From: an uncultured Flavobacteriaceae bacterium
Lineage (GTDB): Bacteria > Bacteroidota > Bacteroidia > Flavobacteriales > Flavobacteriaceae
Reading direction: 5' to 3'
DNA length: 64,000 nucleotides
Assembly: GCA_943789365.1 (NCBI GenBank)
Contig: CALSTV010000001.1
Span: forward strand, 2,170,001-2,234,000
Made by a program: the position numbers and the translations under genes. The stretch's first letter is position 1; each line of letters opens with the position of its first letter. Under the pieces are notes generated by a model that worked only from the letters and a program-made list of their open reading frames with translations, was not told the DNA's origin and searched no databases. This document shows, piece after piece, positions 20,601-30,627 of this stretch.

Positions 20601-21090
20601 TACTTTTCAGGCAACAAGTTCGGCAGGAACTGTTTATTTTGCGGAACAAATTGTAGCCACTAGTTTTACCGAGTATACAGCCTCAATTACTACAGAAGCA
20701 GGCGATGAAGATACTAAGCTTGGTTTCTGGAGAGGGACTGGTTCTGTTGGTGGTGCCATGTTAGACAATATTAGTTTAACGGAAACACCTTCGGGCAGTA
20801 AATCAATTTCAGAAGGGAAGTCTGGGAACAATGAGGTGGAAACATCAAGTGTTCAGTTGTATCCAAATCCTGCGACAGACATGGTTACTTTGAATATGCT
20901 TGGTCTTTCAGGAGAGGTAACTATTGTGCTTTCGAATAGCCTAGGAATACAGGTGTTGCATGAGAGAACTACCACCAATGGAGAAAGTTCTTTTGAGCTT
21001 TCTGTAAACAATTTAACACGCGGCTATTATTATGTTCTCATAACAGATAGTACGGGTCAACGTATTGCGGAGAAGTTACTTCTTAAATAA
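17665..21090 (+). CDS. Second parallel beta-helix carbohydrate-active protein with type IX sorting domain
   Basis: A 1141-residue paralogue of the preceding gene. It shares the signal peptide style, the CBM6-like domain (about 22-150, LNEEQEAETASL), the helix opening YYVSAAGNDANDGS with the same turn motifs (YNNSIYLGANQ, YIYNNIFKQ), a Big_2 domain (about 690-770), two carbohydrate-binding sandwiches (LLNGDLEQGLTDW, ALNADFEKGTHAW) and a type IX sorting tail (YPNPATDM, final EKLLLK). Unlike its neighbour it has no Big_2 domain between the two C-terminal sandwiches, so it is about 100 residues shorter. The terminator between them means the two are probably transcribed separately. Tandem duplication followed by divergence suggests different linkages or sulfation patterns in one polymer; this is inference. 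Confidence 0.8.
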   Translation: MNKKSLLSWLVLFCSVNLIFATELNEEQEAETASLSDNYTVATNANASGGSFIKLKKAAPSGSLELTIDNILTAGLYKLEIHTYNGGSSIDLDMSVNQGAATNITLQPSNWAYQGTAKVSRFDVNLSVGTNTITFTANANDVLLDKFVVTPHYNDYYVSAAGNDANDGSVGAPWQTITKASAAAEKSTSGGVLLPGDKLFFRAGDTFEGNFLVKCSGTETNPIEISSYGGGELPIISGSGAISGGDYFEAIKYINASHILMTDIWVKNDRQNNTRYTFGETNSSGIRVTANKWGGVSSGLIFRDLKISNVYGTTLPAEFNDLSVTGLRFESEQNEPSLEVSIKDVLIENCYFTEIGKAGVWAVHKGTESTSDDAVNRNADFIIRNNTFYRTGGSGVILSKMLNARVDNNDFDHTGYSNGSESRLVGRGSGMWVFKCVNVLAQYNKSISVRGPGDSYGMHIDFGNKNIIYQYNYSEDSEGGFCEVLGDNHNVAYRFNVSVNDGFRDHHGSTIWTSGYVGTGNTPVPSNGVYVYNNSIYLGANQKPDITLFSEDTYIYNNIFKQTGSGQIGEVVDISIQNGGEFIVSNNLFQGNINTAFSNLDVSPVFANPNFQNEGATNIDGYKLSSNSAAIDAGKIFPEPTFPMAGQGIFHDITLVPQSDMYGNDVDLATFLPNIGADNNFNSEIDPTNILVTGVTVSNQNTSLLPGEQLTLTATVSPVDAANTNVTWSSSNTSVATVDNAGTVTAVALGTTNITVTTEDGGFTATTSVEVTPEFVVNLLNGDLEQGLTDWNSWNNPQSITNGYYGKAIEITGPGSINQWVKVKPSTTYTLSAYAKVADPQNDRAVFGVNNHNNNGIENIQIYDTDYTLQKIMFTASAQTDSVKVFFWRPGNGVGKSNVDEIVLKETAYALNADFEKGTHAWSAWGSGTVGTETNNPFDGATSLLVTGNAGANQVIKTKPSTNYEVRFTAKVENASKHVTFQATSSAGTVYFAEQIVATSFTEYTASITTEAGDEDTKLGFWRGTGSVGGAMLDNISLTETPSGSKSISEGKSGNNEVETSSVQLYPNPATDMVTLNMLGLSGEVTIVLSNSLGIQVLHERTTTNGESSFELSVNNLTRGYYYVLITDSTGQRIAEKLLLK

Positions 21091-21112
21091 TACAATTTAG
21101 AGATACTAAATT

Positions 21113-21150
21113 ACCACCTTTAGCAAAGATTTGTTGGAGGTGGTTTTTTT
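21113..21150 (+). terminator. Intrinsic terminator after second beta-helix gene
   Basis: ACCACCT at 21113-21119 and AGGTGGT at 21138-21144 form a stem followed by seven Ts. Confidence 0.75.
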
Positions 21151-21270
21151 ATGACTATTTTTAGTAGCTTGCATAGCACAGAAATGCTTTCTAATTAGCA
21201 CGAATACACTAAGATTACCTACATGCCGTTAGAAATTACCATTGACTTTAAAAGCCCCTATAAATAACGA

Positions 21271-21300
21271 AATAGCCCCATAGTTTTGGGAGCTATTTTT
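21271..21300 (+). other. Stem-loop with T-tract upstream of LacZ-type gene
   Basis: AATAGCCCC and GGGAGCTATT pair around a short loop and are followed by Ts. A TATTTTTG box follows at 21301-21308 without a well-spaced TTG. It may be a second terminator for the upstream gene or a leader element. Confidence 0.35.
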
Positions 21301-21351
21301 TATTTTTGAACCAGAGAAAAAGAGATAATTATAAAAAAAATAGATTTCATT

Positions 21352-24499
<3,148 letters not shown>

Positions 24500-24523
24500 T
24501 AGATGAAGGGATTACAAAAAAAG

Positions 24524-24556
24524 AAACCCACACTCTACAACGAGTGTGGGTTTTTT
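24524..24556 (+). terminator. Intrinsic terminator after LacZ-type gene
   Basis: AAACCCACACTC (24524-24535) and GAGTGTGGGTTT (24542-24553) form a perfect 12-bp stem with a six-base loop and a T-tract. Confidence 0.9.
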
Positions 24557-24604
24557 AGGTTTTGAATCTATGAAAAGAACCTGTTATTTTTTAAATGATA
24601 TTGA

Positions 24605-24636
24605 TTGTTATTCAGTGTAGATCTTTCATATATTTG
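24605..24636 (+). promoter_or_regulatory. Promoter of the SGNH hydrolase gene
   Basis: TTG at 24605-24607 and TATATTTG at 24629-24636 are separated by 21 bp, close to the Bacteroidota consensus. The start of transcription would be about 18 nt before the ATG at 24661. Confidence 0.65.
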
Positions 24637-24660
24637 ACGGTGTAATTAAAAAAATATTCG

Positions 24661-25677
24661 ATGAAAAGTAGAATTCTTTTGATGGGTGTTGCATTTTTAC
24701 TTGCATCATTTACTATTAGTGGTCAAAATACTGCTCCAAGGATTGAGAAGTTTGATGTAATTCAAAAAGAACAGGGAGAGCAAGGAGTGGTTCAAACCGT
24801 TGTAAGGGGTGTAGCTGACGATGCAGAAGAGGGCATGCGTCTTAATTATACCTATAGGATTGTTTCTGGTTCCGGATATTTAGAACCTGTGAAACGCTAT
24901 GCTATTTTACATCAAGAAAAAGAAGAGCAAGTGGTTATAGAACTCAAAGTGACCGATTCGAAGGGTTTGAGTGTGACAAAAGAATTGACCTATACACCTG
25001 TTTCAAATGACCCTAGAAATATTTATCTAGATGCTGTATCTTGGAAAGCAGCAATAGGAAAGAATTTTATAAAAAACCCTGCTTTTAAATTCCAACAACG
25101 TGACCCAAACTTACCGAATGTGTTGCTTATTGGGAATTCAATTTCTATTGGTTATACACCTTATGTGCAAAAATTATTGGCAGGTACATGCAATGTAAAT
25201 CGTATCCCTGCAAATGGAGGAGATACGAATAAGTGTATAAGAAGTTTTGAATTGTGGATGGGCGATAATCAGTGGGATGTAATCCATTTTAATTTTGGAA
25301 TGCACGATTTTAAACGACTTGTAAATAATGCTTTAGATATTCGAGGAGCACATGTAGTTAGTCCTAGGGCTTATAAAGAAAACTTAGAAGCAATAGTTGC
25401 TCTTTTAAAGACAACGGGTGCAAAGCTTATATGGGCTAGTATTTCAGTAGTTCCTGAAGGAGCTGACGGGCGGATCAAAGGAGAGGAGGTTACGTACAAC
25501 AAAATTGCTTTGGAAGTGATGGAAAAGCACGAAGATATTATCATTGATGATCAGTATGCCTTAACGTCAAAATATCCGGAAGACCAACGTCCTGCAAATG
25601 TTCATTTTCTAGAGTCAGGAAAAGAACGGCAGGCAAAACAGGTTGTGGAGCATGTTTTAGAGGTGTTGCAGAATTAG
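24661..25677 (+). CDS. SGNH/GDSL-type hydrolase with N-terminal Ig-like domain
   Basis: A 338-residue secreted protein (signal peptide ending TISGQ). Residues 27-115 form an Ig-like sandwich. The hydrolase domain opens at LLIGNSISIGY with Ser160 in the place of the GDSL serine. PANGGDTNKC provides the block II glycine, and FNFGMHDFKR the block III oxyanion Asn-equivalent region. His315 lies in ANVHFLESG. The usual Asp three residues before the His is replaced by Ala312, so the triad may be a dyad or use another acid. It is probably a carbohydrate esterase. The last 21 bases overlap the 3' end of the GH26 gene on the opposite strand. Confidence 0.75.
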   Translation: MKSRILLMGVAFLLASFTISGQNTAPRIEKFDVIQKEQGEQGVVQTVVRGVADDAEEGMRLNYTYRIVSGSGYLEPVKRYAILHQEKEEQVVIELKVTDSKGLSVTKELTYTPVSNDPRNIYLDAVSWKAAIGKNFIKNPAFKFQQRDPNLPNVLLIGNSISIGYTPYVQKLLAGTCNVNRIPANGGDTNKCIRSFELWMGDNQWDVIHFNFGMHDFKRLVNNALDIRGAHVVSPRAYKENLEAIVALLKTTGAKLIWASISVVPEGADGRIKGEEVTYNKIALEVMEKHEDIIIDDQYALTSKYPEDQRPANVHFLESGKERQAKQVVEHVLEVLQN

Positions 25678-26826
25678 TTCGGTTTTTTGGTACATATTAG
25701 GTAAATCCCCAAGGAAGTAGGTGTGTTCATTTTTATAAAAGTCGACAAAACTTTTAGAATTGTTTTGGTTGGGAAGTGGCACCCAATAATTTTCCGGATT
25801 GGTGTTTTTCCAAGTCATAACATAGGCAATGTCTTTAAAAGAAGCTTCCGCCAAAAGGGGTTTTAGAAAAGCATCCATAAACCAATTTTCTTCAGCTATA
25901 TTTTGAATTCCTTTTCGAATTCCAATTTCTGTAATTGCGGCAATTTTTTTGTGTTTTGAAGAAAATTTGGCAAGCCATTCAAGATTGTTTATGGTTAGTG
26001 AAAGTAATGACTCGCTATCAGCAGCGTAATTATCAAAGCCCATGATGTCTACATAATTGTCTCCAGGGTATCTTTCTTCTGTTTCATTAAGGTTTAAACT
26101 TGGTTTTGAGGGAGAATACGCAATGAGCATATTGTTTACACCAGGTATGTTTTTTGAATTTTGAGTATTGTCTTCTCGCAGGTAGTCTATCGTAAATCGC
26201 CATAGCTTTTTAAACTCATTGGCAGTGCAATGTTCAGCTCCCCACCAAAACCAAGAACCCGTATTTTCATGGAACGGTCTAAATAGGATTGGAATTTTGT
26301 TGCCCTTAATATCGGTCAACGCAGCAAAATAGATTTTAATCGCATCGAGTTCATCTAACCAATTTTTATATGCAGGTCCTTTTTTGTTTATAATTTGTTG
26401 CACTGGATTGTCTGCGGTGTTTTTTACGTCTTTTCCATTTGCCGGGTTATTTACATGCCAGCTGTATTCGATAATTCCACCTTGTCGATAAATTTCTTGC
26501 ACTTGTTTTTTAAAATAGTCTTTAGTTTTTCCTTTGTGCAAGGCAAAACCAAATAGTCCAGGATGATCACCTACTAGGAGGAAACAATCACTTGAGATTT
26601 TAGAAGTGAGCACATTGTTTTTCCCTTTTTGTTGTTCGTAGGAAGCATGGTGTTGACCAAAAATAAAGTTGCCTGCTTTCATTTTTGTTAGATTGAGAAA
26701 TAGATTTTTTGTTTCCTTTGTGCTTTTGGGTGTTGAAGGTCCAACTTGTGCAGTGGTATTTATCACAACGCAGAGGTTTATGATGGAGAAATAAATGCAC
26801 CAAAGTTGAGAGTTCATTGGGTTCAT
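25657..26826 (-). CDS. GH26 family glycoside hydrolase (beta-mannanase type), secreted
   Basis: A 389-residue enzyme with an N-terminal signal peptide ending around TTAQ. Family signatures are clear: GNFIFGQHHASY near the start, EYSWHVNNP, the acid/base Glu187 in FRPFHENTGSWFWWG, the segment GFDNYA, and the nucleophile Glu300 in ITEIGIR. The fold is a TIM barrel without extra modules. GH26 includes mainly beta-1,4-mannanases, also mixed-linkage glucanases and beta-1,3-xylanases, so the substrate is open. A second ATG lies three codons in. It is transcribed towards the SGNH gene and overlaps it by 21 bp. Being on the other strand, it may serve a different glycan from the sulfatase operon. Confidence 0.88.
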   Translation of the reverse strand: MNPMNSQLWCIYFSIINLCVVINTTAQVGPSTPKSTKETKNLFLNLTKMKAGNFIFGQHHASYEQQKGKNNVLTSKISSDCFLLVGDHPGLFGFALHKGKTKDYFKKQVQEIYRQGGIIEYSWHVNNPANGKDVKNTADNPVQQIINKKGPAYKNWLDELDAIKIYFAALTDIKGNKIPILFRPFHENTGSWFWWGAEHCTANEFKKLWRFTIDYLREDNTQNSKNIPGVNNMLIAYSPSKPSLNLNETEERYPGDNYVDIMGFDNYAADSESLLSLTINNLEWLAKFSSKHKKIAAITEIGIRKGIQNIAEENWFMDAFLKPLLAEASFKDIAYVMTWKNTNPENYWVPLPNQNNSKSFVDFYKNEHTYFLGDLPNMYQKTELILQHL

Positions 26827-26850
26827 TCTTTTTTGAATTAAATTTACTTT

Positions 26851-27486
26851 TTAATTTCCGGGAAAACCTAACATGCCTCCCATACCTACAGTAAAGAGCC
26901 AGCAGCCGTACAAAGCATGTTCAAAAGAGACAAGAAGCAACGATTTTGATTTTAAATAGGAATAGCCAAAAATAAGTCCACCCACAAAAGTGATACCTAG
27001 GACTAAGGTGTTTTGAAAGAACAGATGTCCTAAAGAAAAGACAAGTGCATTGATAAGGATCAGGAAATGTTTGTTCTTAAAAAACATTGTATAGCGTTCA
27101 AAAAAGAAACTTCTGTAAATAATTTCCTGCGGCAGTACTGATAAAAAGCTATAAACAAATAAAATGAATATCCATAATTTGAGGTTGTTTCTAACAACAT
27201 AAAATAACTTGTCTGGTTTGAAATAATGCATGTACAGAGAGGAGGTGAATATTATCGCAAAGAAAATAAGAACCACTTTGTATACGTATTTGTTTGAACT
27301 AAATTGCAGGCCTTTTTTAAAAAACGAGTACCTGGCAATAAGTAATATTCTCAAAACATATATAAGTCCGAACAGTCCAAGTGCTCCTTTGATCCAGATT
27401 GGAAATTTTAGGCAAAGGGCTATTGGGAAAACGACGAATAGTAAAATGAATTCAACTGCGTATAGTTTTTTTTGAGGGATTTGCAT
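26851..27486 (-). CDS. CPBP family intramembrane metalloprotease
   Basis: A 211-residue integral membrane protein with about six hydrophobic segments. The conserved CPBP/Abi motifs are visible: PQEIIYRSFFFERY (the family has EExxxR, here QExxxR), FSLGHLFF (FxxxH) and SFEHALYG (the third His). Members cleave peptides inside the membrane or act in maturation and bacteriocin immunity; the role here is unknown. The replaced first Glu may alter activity. It starts 25 bp upstream of the GH26 gene on the same strand and could be co-transcribed with it by chance of position. I see no link to glycan degradation. Confidence 0.75.
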   Translation of the reverse strand: MQIPQKKLYAVEFILLFVVFPIALCLKFPIWIKGALGLFGLIYVLRILLIARYSFFKKGLQFSSNKYVYKVVLIFFAIIFTSSLYMHYFKPDKLFYVVRNNLKLWIFILFVYSFLSVLPQEIIYRSFFFERYTMFFKNKHFLILINALVFSLGHLFFQNTLVLGITFVGGLIFGYSYLKSKSLLLVSFEHALYGCWLFTVGMGGMLGFPGN

Positions 27487-27566
27487 TTGGTATGAATTAA
27501 ATTTTGAGAACTCAAGATACAGAAAATATATATCAACTTCTAGTTATTTTAAATTTGATGGAAGTG

Positions 27567-27713
27567 AAAAAAAACCTCTTAGCTTTTGCTAAGAGGTTTG
27601 TTTGCAGTTACATTCCCCCCAGATATGTAACTGCTATTTCTTGGAATAGGATGTTGTCTTTGTTAAAATTAGTGGCATTCTTCGATTGTTGAATCTTATA
27701 GAGAACACTAACT
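27567..27713 (-). ncRNA. Candidate structured small RNA, ~147 nt
   Basis: Read on the minus strand, a TAnnTTTG box (27720-27727) precedes a region with three ordered stem-loops and a terminator. First, nested pairings 27706-27711/27669-27674 (TTAGTG/CACTAA), 27702-27705/27678-27681 and 27692-27695/27684-27687. Second, a perfect 10-bp stem, 27625-27634/27604-27613, whose 11-nt loop contains six Gs. Third, a perfect 12-bp stem, 27588-27599/27572-27583, with loop AAAA, followed by eight Ts on the minus strand. No ORF of note is present on the minus strand. The gene lies between the CPBP gene and the MarR gene. Function and family unknown; alternatively the last hairpin may be only a stray terminator. 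Confidence 0.5.
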
Positions 27714-27719
27714 TCTATT

Positions 27720-27727
27720 CAAAAGTA
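27720..27727 (-). promoter_or_regulatory. -7 box of the candidate small RNA
   Basis: The minus strand reads TACTTTTG, a match to TAnnTTTG. About 19 bp upstream it has TTT where the consensus has TTG, so the promoter is incomplete in the -33 box. Confidence 0.4.
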
Positions 27728-27858
27728 AGTATAATAAATGATAATAAAAAATATATATAATATATATACATTATTATAAACAAAGGTAAAAATATAAAAA
27801 TAGGTTTTTAGGTTTTGTGAGGGGGGCTTTCTTGATGAATATTTTGTAACTTCGTTAT

Positions 27859-28299
27859 ATGAAAGTTTCAGAGAATCTAAAAAGCGAAAATGGTTTCTTA
27901 ATATCAAAATTATCAATTTTAATTCAAAAAGATTTAGAAATTGGATTGGCTGATTTTGGTATTAGGTTGAAACAATATGCTATTTTACAGTTGATTGAGG
28001 GGAATTCGAAATTCAATCAACGAGCCGTTGGAGAAATATTGTTGTTAGATAGGAACACTGTCGTTCATTTTATTGATGATTTGGAAAAAAAAGGATTTTT
28101 AGAAAGAAAGAGAAACCCTGAAGACCGTAGGTCTTATTTTGTGGTGATTTCCAAGGCTGGTAAAAAGATGCTTGAAAAAATAAAACCATCCATTGACGAG
28201 ATTAGAAAAGCTCAATTATCAAGTCTTTCAGAAGAAGAGAAAACACTCCTAAACAACCTTCTTAAAAAGGTGCTTTTTAGTTATTTACAGCGTTCGTAA
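27859..28299 (+). CDS. MarR family transcriptional regulator
   Basis: A 146-residue winged-helix regulator. The recognition helix region (NQRAVGEILLLDRNTVVHFIDDLEKKGFLERK) and the wing signature NPEDRRSYFVVIS are typical of MarR proteins, which bind as dimers to short palindromes and usually repress nearby genes until a small molecule releases them. Length is normal for the family. The gene is monocistronic: the converging greA gene ends just after it and the upstream region is taken by the candidate small RNA on the other strand. Its target is not evident; I find no matching palindrome at its own start. Confidence 0.88.
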   Translation: MKVSENLKSENGFLISKLSILIQKDLEIGLADFGIRLKQYAILQLIEGNSKFNQRAVGEILLLDRNTVVHFIDDLEKKGFLERKRNPEDRRSYFVVISKAGKKMLEKIKPSIDEIRKAQLSSLSEEEKTLLNNLLKKVLFSYLQRS

Positions 28300-28318
28300 T
28301 CGATAAAATTATTTTGTT

Positions 28319-28792
28319 TTATCTGGAGATTTCTAAAATTTCAAACTTCATAATCCCATTTGGCACCTGTATTTCAGCAATGTCACCTACGCTGAGTCCG
28401 AGCAACCCTTTTCCAATAGGAGAGTTTACAGATAGTTTTCCATTTCTGATGTCGGTTTCAGAATCGGCAACCAGCGTATAAGTAAACTCCATATTATTTG
28501 CCGTGTTTTTCAATTTAACGATCGAATGAATTAGGATTTTTGAAAGATCCAATTGCGATTCGTCAATAATACGTGCTTTGGCAACCACATTTTTCAGCTT
28601 CGCAATTTTTAATTCTAACAGCGATTGCTCTTCTTTGGCTGCGTGATATTCTGCATTTTCACTCAAATCACCTTTATCTCTTGCATCTGAAATTTCTTGG
28701 GTAACACGAGGTCTTTCAACTTGTTCTAAATGCTCTAATTCGTCTTTTAATTTTTTCAACCCTTCTGCAGAGTAGTACGATACATCACTCAT
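28319..28792 (-). CDS. greA: Transcription elongation factor GreA
   Basis: A 157-residue GreA. It binds the secondary channel of RNA polymerase and stimulates cleavage of backtracked transcripts. The N-terminal coiled coil carries the acidic tip (ARDKGDLSENAEYHAAKEEQ), and the C-terminal FKBP-like domain follows (SPIGKGLLGLSVGD, ILEISR end). Length is standard. The gene has its own promoter on the minus strand and a hairpin followed by a T-rich stretch in the leader, which suggests control by early termination. Confidence 0.97.
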   Translation of the reverse strand: MSDVSYYSAEGLKKLKDELEHLEQVERPRVTQEISDARDKGDLSENAEYHAAKEEQSLLELKIAKLKNVVAKARIIDESQLDLSKILIHSIVKLKNTANNMEFTYTLVADSETDIRNGKLSVNSPIGKGLLGLSVGDIAEIQVPNGIMKFEILEISR

Positions 28793-28817
28793 AACTTTTA
28801 CTTTTTATAAAAACAAA

Positions 28818-28846
28818 ATCTCATTGCATAGAATTGACAATGAGAT
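28818..28846 (-). terminator. Terminator-like hairpin in the greA leader
   Basis: On the minus strand ATCTCATTG and CAATGAGAT form a perfect 9-bp stem with an 11-nt loop, followed by TTTGTTTTTAT. It lies between the greA promoter and the start codon at 28792, so it may act as an attenuator or yield a short leader RNA. Confidence 0.55.
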
Positions 28847-28852
28847 CAACCA

Positions 28853-28886
28853 CAAATATACAAATTATTTGTAAATTGCACCCCAA
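28853..28886 (-). promoter_or_regulatory. greA promoter
   Basis: The minus strand has TATATTTG (28853-28860) with TTG 23 bp upstream (28884-28886). The -7 box is perfect and the spacer is at the long end of the range. Confidence 0.6.
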
Positions 28887-28907
28887 ATAAGACAAACCCC
28901 ATAAGAA

Positions 28908-29393
28908 ATGAAAAATTATTGGATACTAGTGCTCGTAAGCTTCTGTGCCGCGGCCTGTGAAAGCGAAGAATATTCAGATACAAATTTGATTCCTGATTTG
29001 GTGTTTAATATAACGATCGATATGGGATTGCCGCAGTACCAACAGCTCTTGATTCCCAATGGCTGGGTGTACGATGAGACTTTAGGGTATCGTGGGATTG
29101 TCATTTATACGATTAATGCGATTGATTATTATGCGTATGATGCAGGATGTCCACATCAAGACTGTGCAAATCCGATGGATATGAGTAATTTTCCAGAATT
29201 TTTTAATACTTGCGCCGCCGATGGTATCTTTTATTCGATCGAGTTTCCAGCCTATTCGATTACCTATTTGAAAGATGAGGAGGGAAATAGAATGGCATTA
29301 CCCGAAGGACAAACGGTTTACGATATGCAGCAATACAACGCAGAGAGACCTGGGAATGGCAATGAATTACGGATCAGCAACTTTAATTATTAA
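28908..29393 (+). CDS. Lipoprotein with Rieske-like fold, incomplete iron-sulfur ligands
   Basis: A 161-residue lipoprotein (SFCAAACESEE lipobox). The middle holds GCPHQDCAN, which matches the first Rieske ligand box (C-x-H), and FNTCAADG in the place of the second box, where Rieske proteins have C-x-x-H. The second His is Asp here, so a normal 2Fe-2S cluster is unlikely. Similar degenerate Rieske-like lipoproteins occur in Flavobacteriaceae, to my memory. Function unknown. It is divergent from greA and lies 35 bp before purK, so it may be in one transcript with purK. Confidence 0.65.
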   Translation: MKNYWILVLVSFCAAACESEEYSDTNLIPDLVFNITIDMGLPQYQQLLIPNGWVYDETLGYRGIVIYTINAIDYYAYDAGCPHQDCANPMDMSNFPEFFNTCAADGIFYSIEFPAYSITYLKDEEGNRMALPEGQTVYDMQQYNAERPGNGNELRISNFNY

Positions 29394-29428
29394 TAATCCA
29401 TAAAAAGAAGCGTTTTAACGCACATCGG

Positions 29429-30580
29429 ATGCTAATGAATACATACTTTTCTTCCAATTTTAAATTAGGTGTTTTAGGGGGTGGACAGCTCGGAAAAATG
29501 CTTTTAGCAGAAAGCCAAAAATTTGATGTACACACAGCCGTTTTGGACGGTTCAGCAGATGCACCTTGTGCTGCGCATTGTCATGAATTTTATATGGGCG
29601 ATTTGATGCGTTTTGAAGATGTCTATAACTTTGGTAAAAAAGTAGACGTACTTACCATAGAAATTGAGCATGTAAATATACAAGCACTCTATAAACTTGA
29701 AGAAGAGGGGATAAAAGTATATCCTCAGCCATCCGTAATTGAAACGATTCAACACAAAGGAAAACAAAAGGACTTTTATGTAGCCAATGGTATTCCTACA
29801 TCGCCACATAGAAGATTTGAGGTGTTGGAGGAGTTAAAAAAGGCCGATTTAGCATATCCATTTGTATGGAAATCGGCGCAGTTTGGATACGATGGGACCG
29901 GTGTGAAAATTGTCCGATCGGCTGAAGATGTTTCAAAATTAGCTGATACGGCATGTATTGTTGAAGCATTGATACCGTTTAAAAATGAATTGGCTGTCAT
30001 TGTAGCAAGAAACGTCTCAGGAGAAATAAAAACCTATCCTGTGGTAGAAATGGAATTTCATCCAGAAGCCAATCAGGTAGAATATGTAATCTGTCCAGCT
30101 AGAATATCACAGGAGGTTGCGGAAAAAGCGAATGCAATAGCTTTAAGGGTAGCTGAAGCTTTTGAACATGTAGGTTTATTAGCTGTAGAAATGTTTCAAA
30201 CAGCGACGGATGAAATCATCGTGAATGAAGTAGCACCTAGAACACATAACAGCGGTCATTATAGTATAGAGGCTTCGTTGACCAGTCAGTTTGAGCAGCA
30301 TTTACGTACGGTTTTAAATTTGCCATTGGGTGCCACCGATAGTAAGTTGGCAGGGATTATGGTGAATTTAGTTGGGTCCGAAGGATATGATGGTGATGTG
30401 TATTATGAAAATATGGAAGAAATTCTAAGAATGGAAGGGGTTACACCACATATTTATGGAAAAAAACAAACACGACCCTTTCGTAAGATGGGGCATGTTA
30501 CCATTGTAAATAAAGATATAGAAACAGCGAGAGTCGTTGCTGAAAAAGTAAAGAATACGATTAGAGTCATCTCAAAATAA
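29429..30580 (+). CDS. purK: 5-(carboxyamino)imidazole ribonucleotide synthase PurK
   Basis: A 383-residue ATP-grasp enzyme that carboxylates AIR to N5-CAIR in purine synthesis. The N-terminal GVLGGGQLGKML motif, the KSAQFGYDGTGV nucleotide loop, the catalytic stretch EVAPRTHNSGHYSIEA and the final domain are all as in PurK. An ATG two codons downstream (29435) is an alternative start. purE follows after 47 bp, the usual operon. Confidence 0.96.
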   Translation: MLMNTYFSSNFKLGVLGGGQLGKMLLAESQKFDVHTAVLDGSADAPCAAHCHEFYMGDLMRFEDVYNFGKKVDVLTIEIEHVNIQALYKLEEEGIKVYPQPSVIETIQHKGKQKDFYVANGIPTSPHRRFEVLEELKKADLAYPFVWKSAQFGYDGTGVKIVRSAEDVSKLADTACIVEALIPFKNELAVIVARNVSGEIKTYPVVEMEFHPEANQVEYVICPARISQEVAEKANAIALRVAEAFEHVGLLAVEMFQTATDEIIVNEVAPRTHNSGHYSIEASLTSQFEQHLRTVLNLPLGATDSKLAGIMVNLVGSEGYDGDVYYENMEEILRMEGVTPHIYGKKQTRPFRKMGHVTIVNKDIETARVVAEKVKNTIRVISK

Positions 30581-30627
30581 ATTCATTTTGCAGCACAAAG
30601 CAAAAGGATAAATTTAAATAATACACC

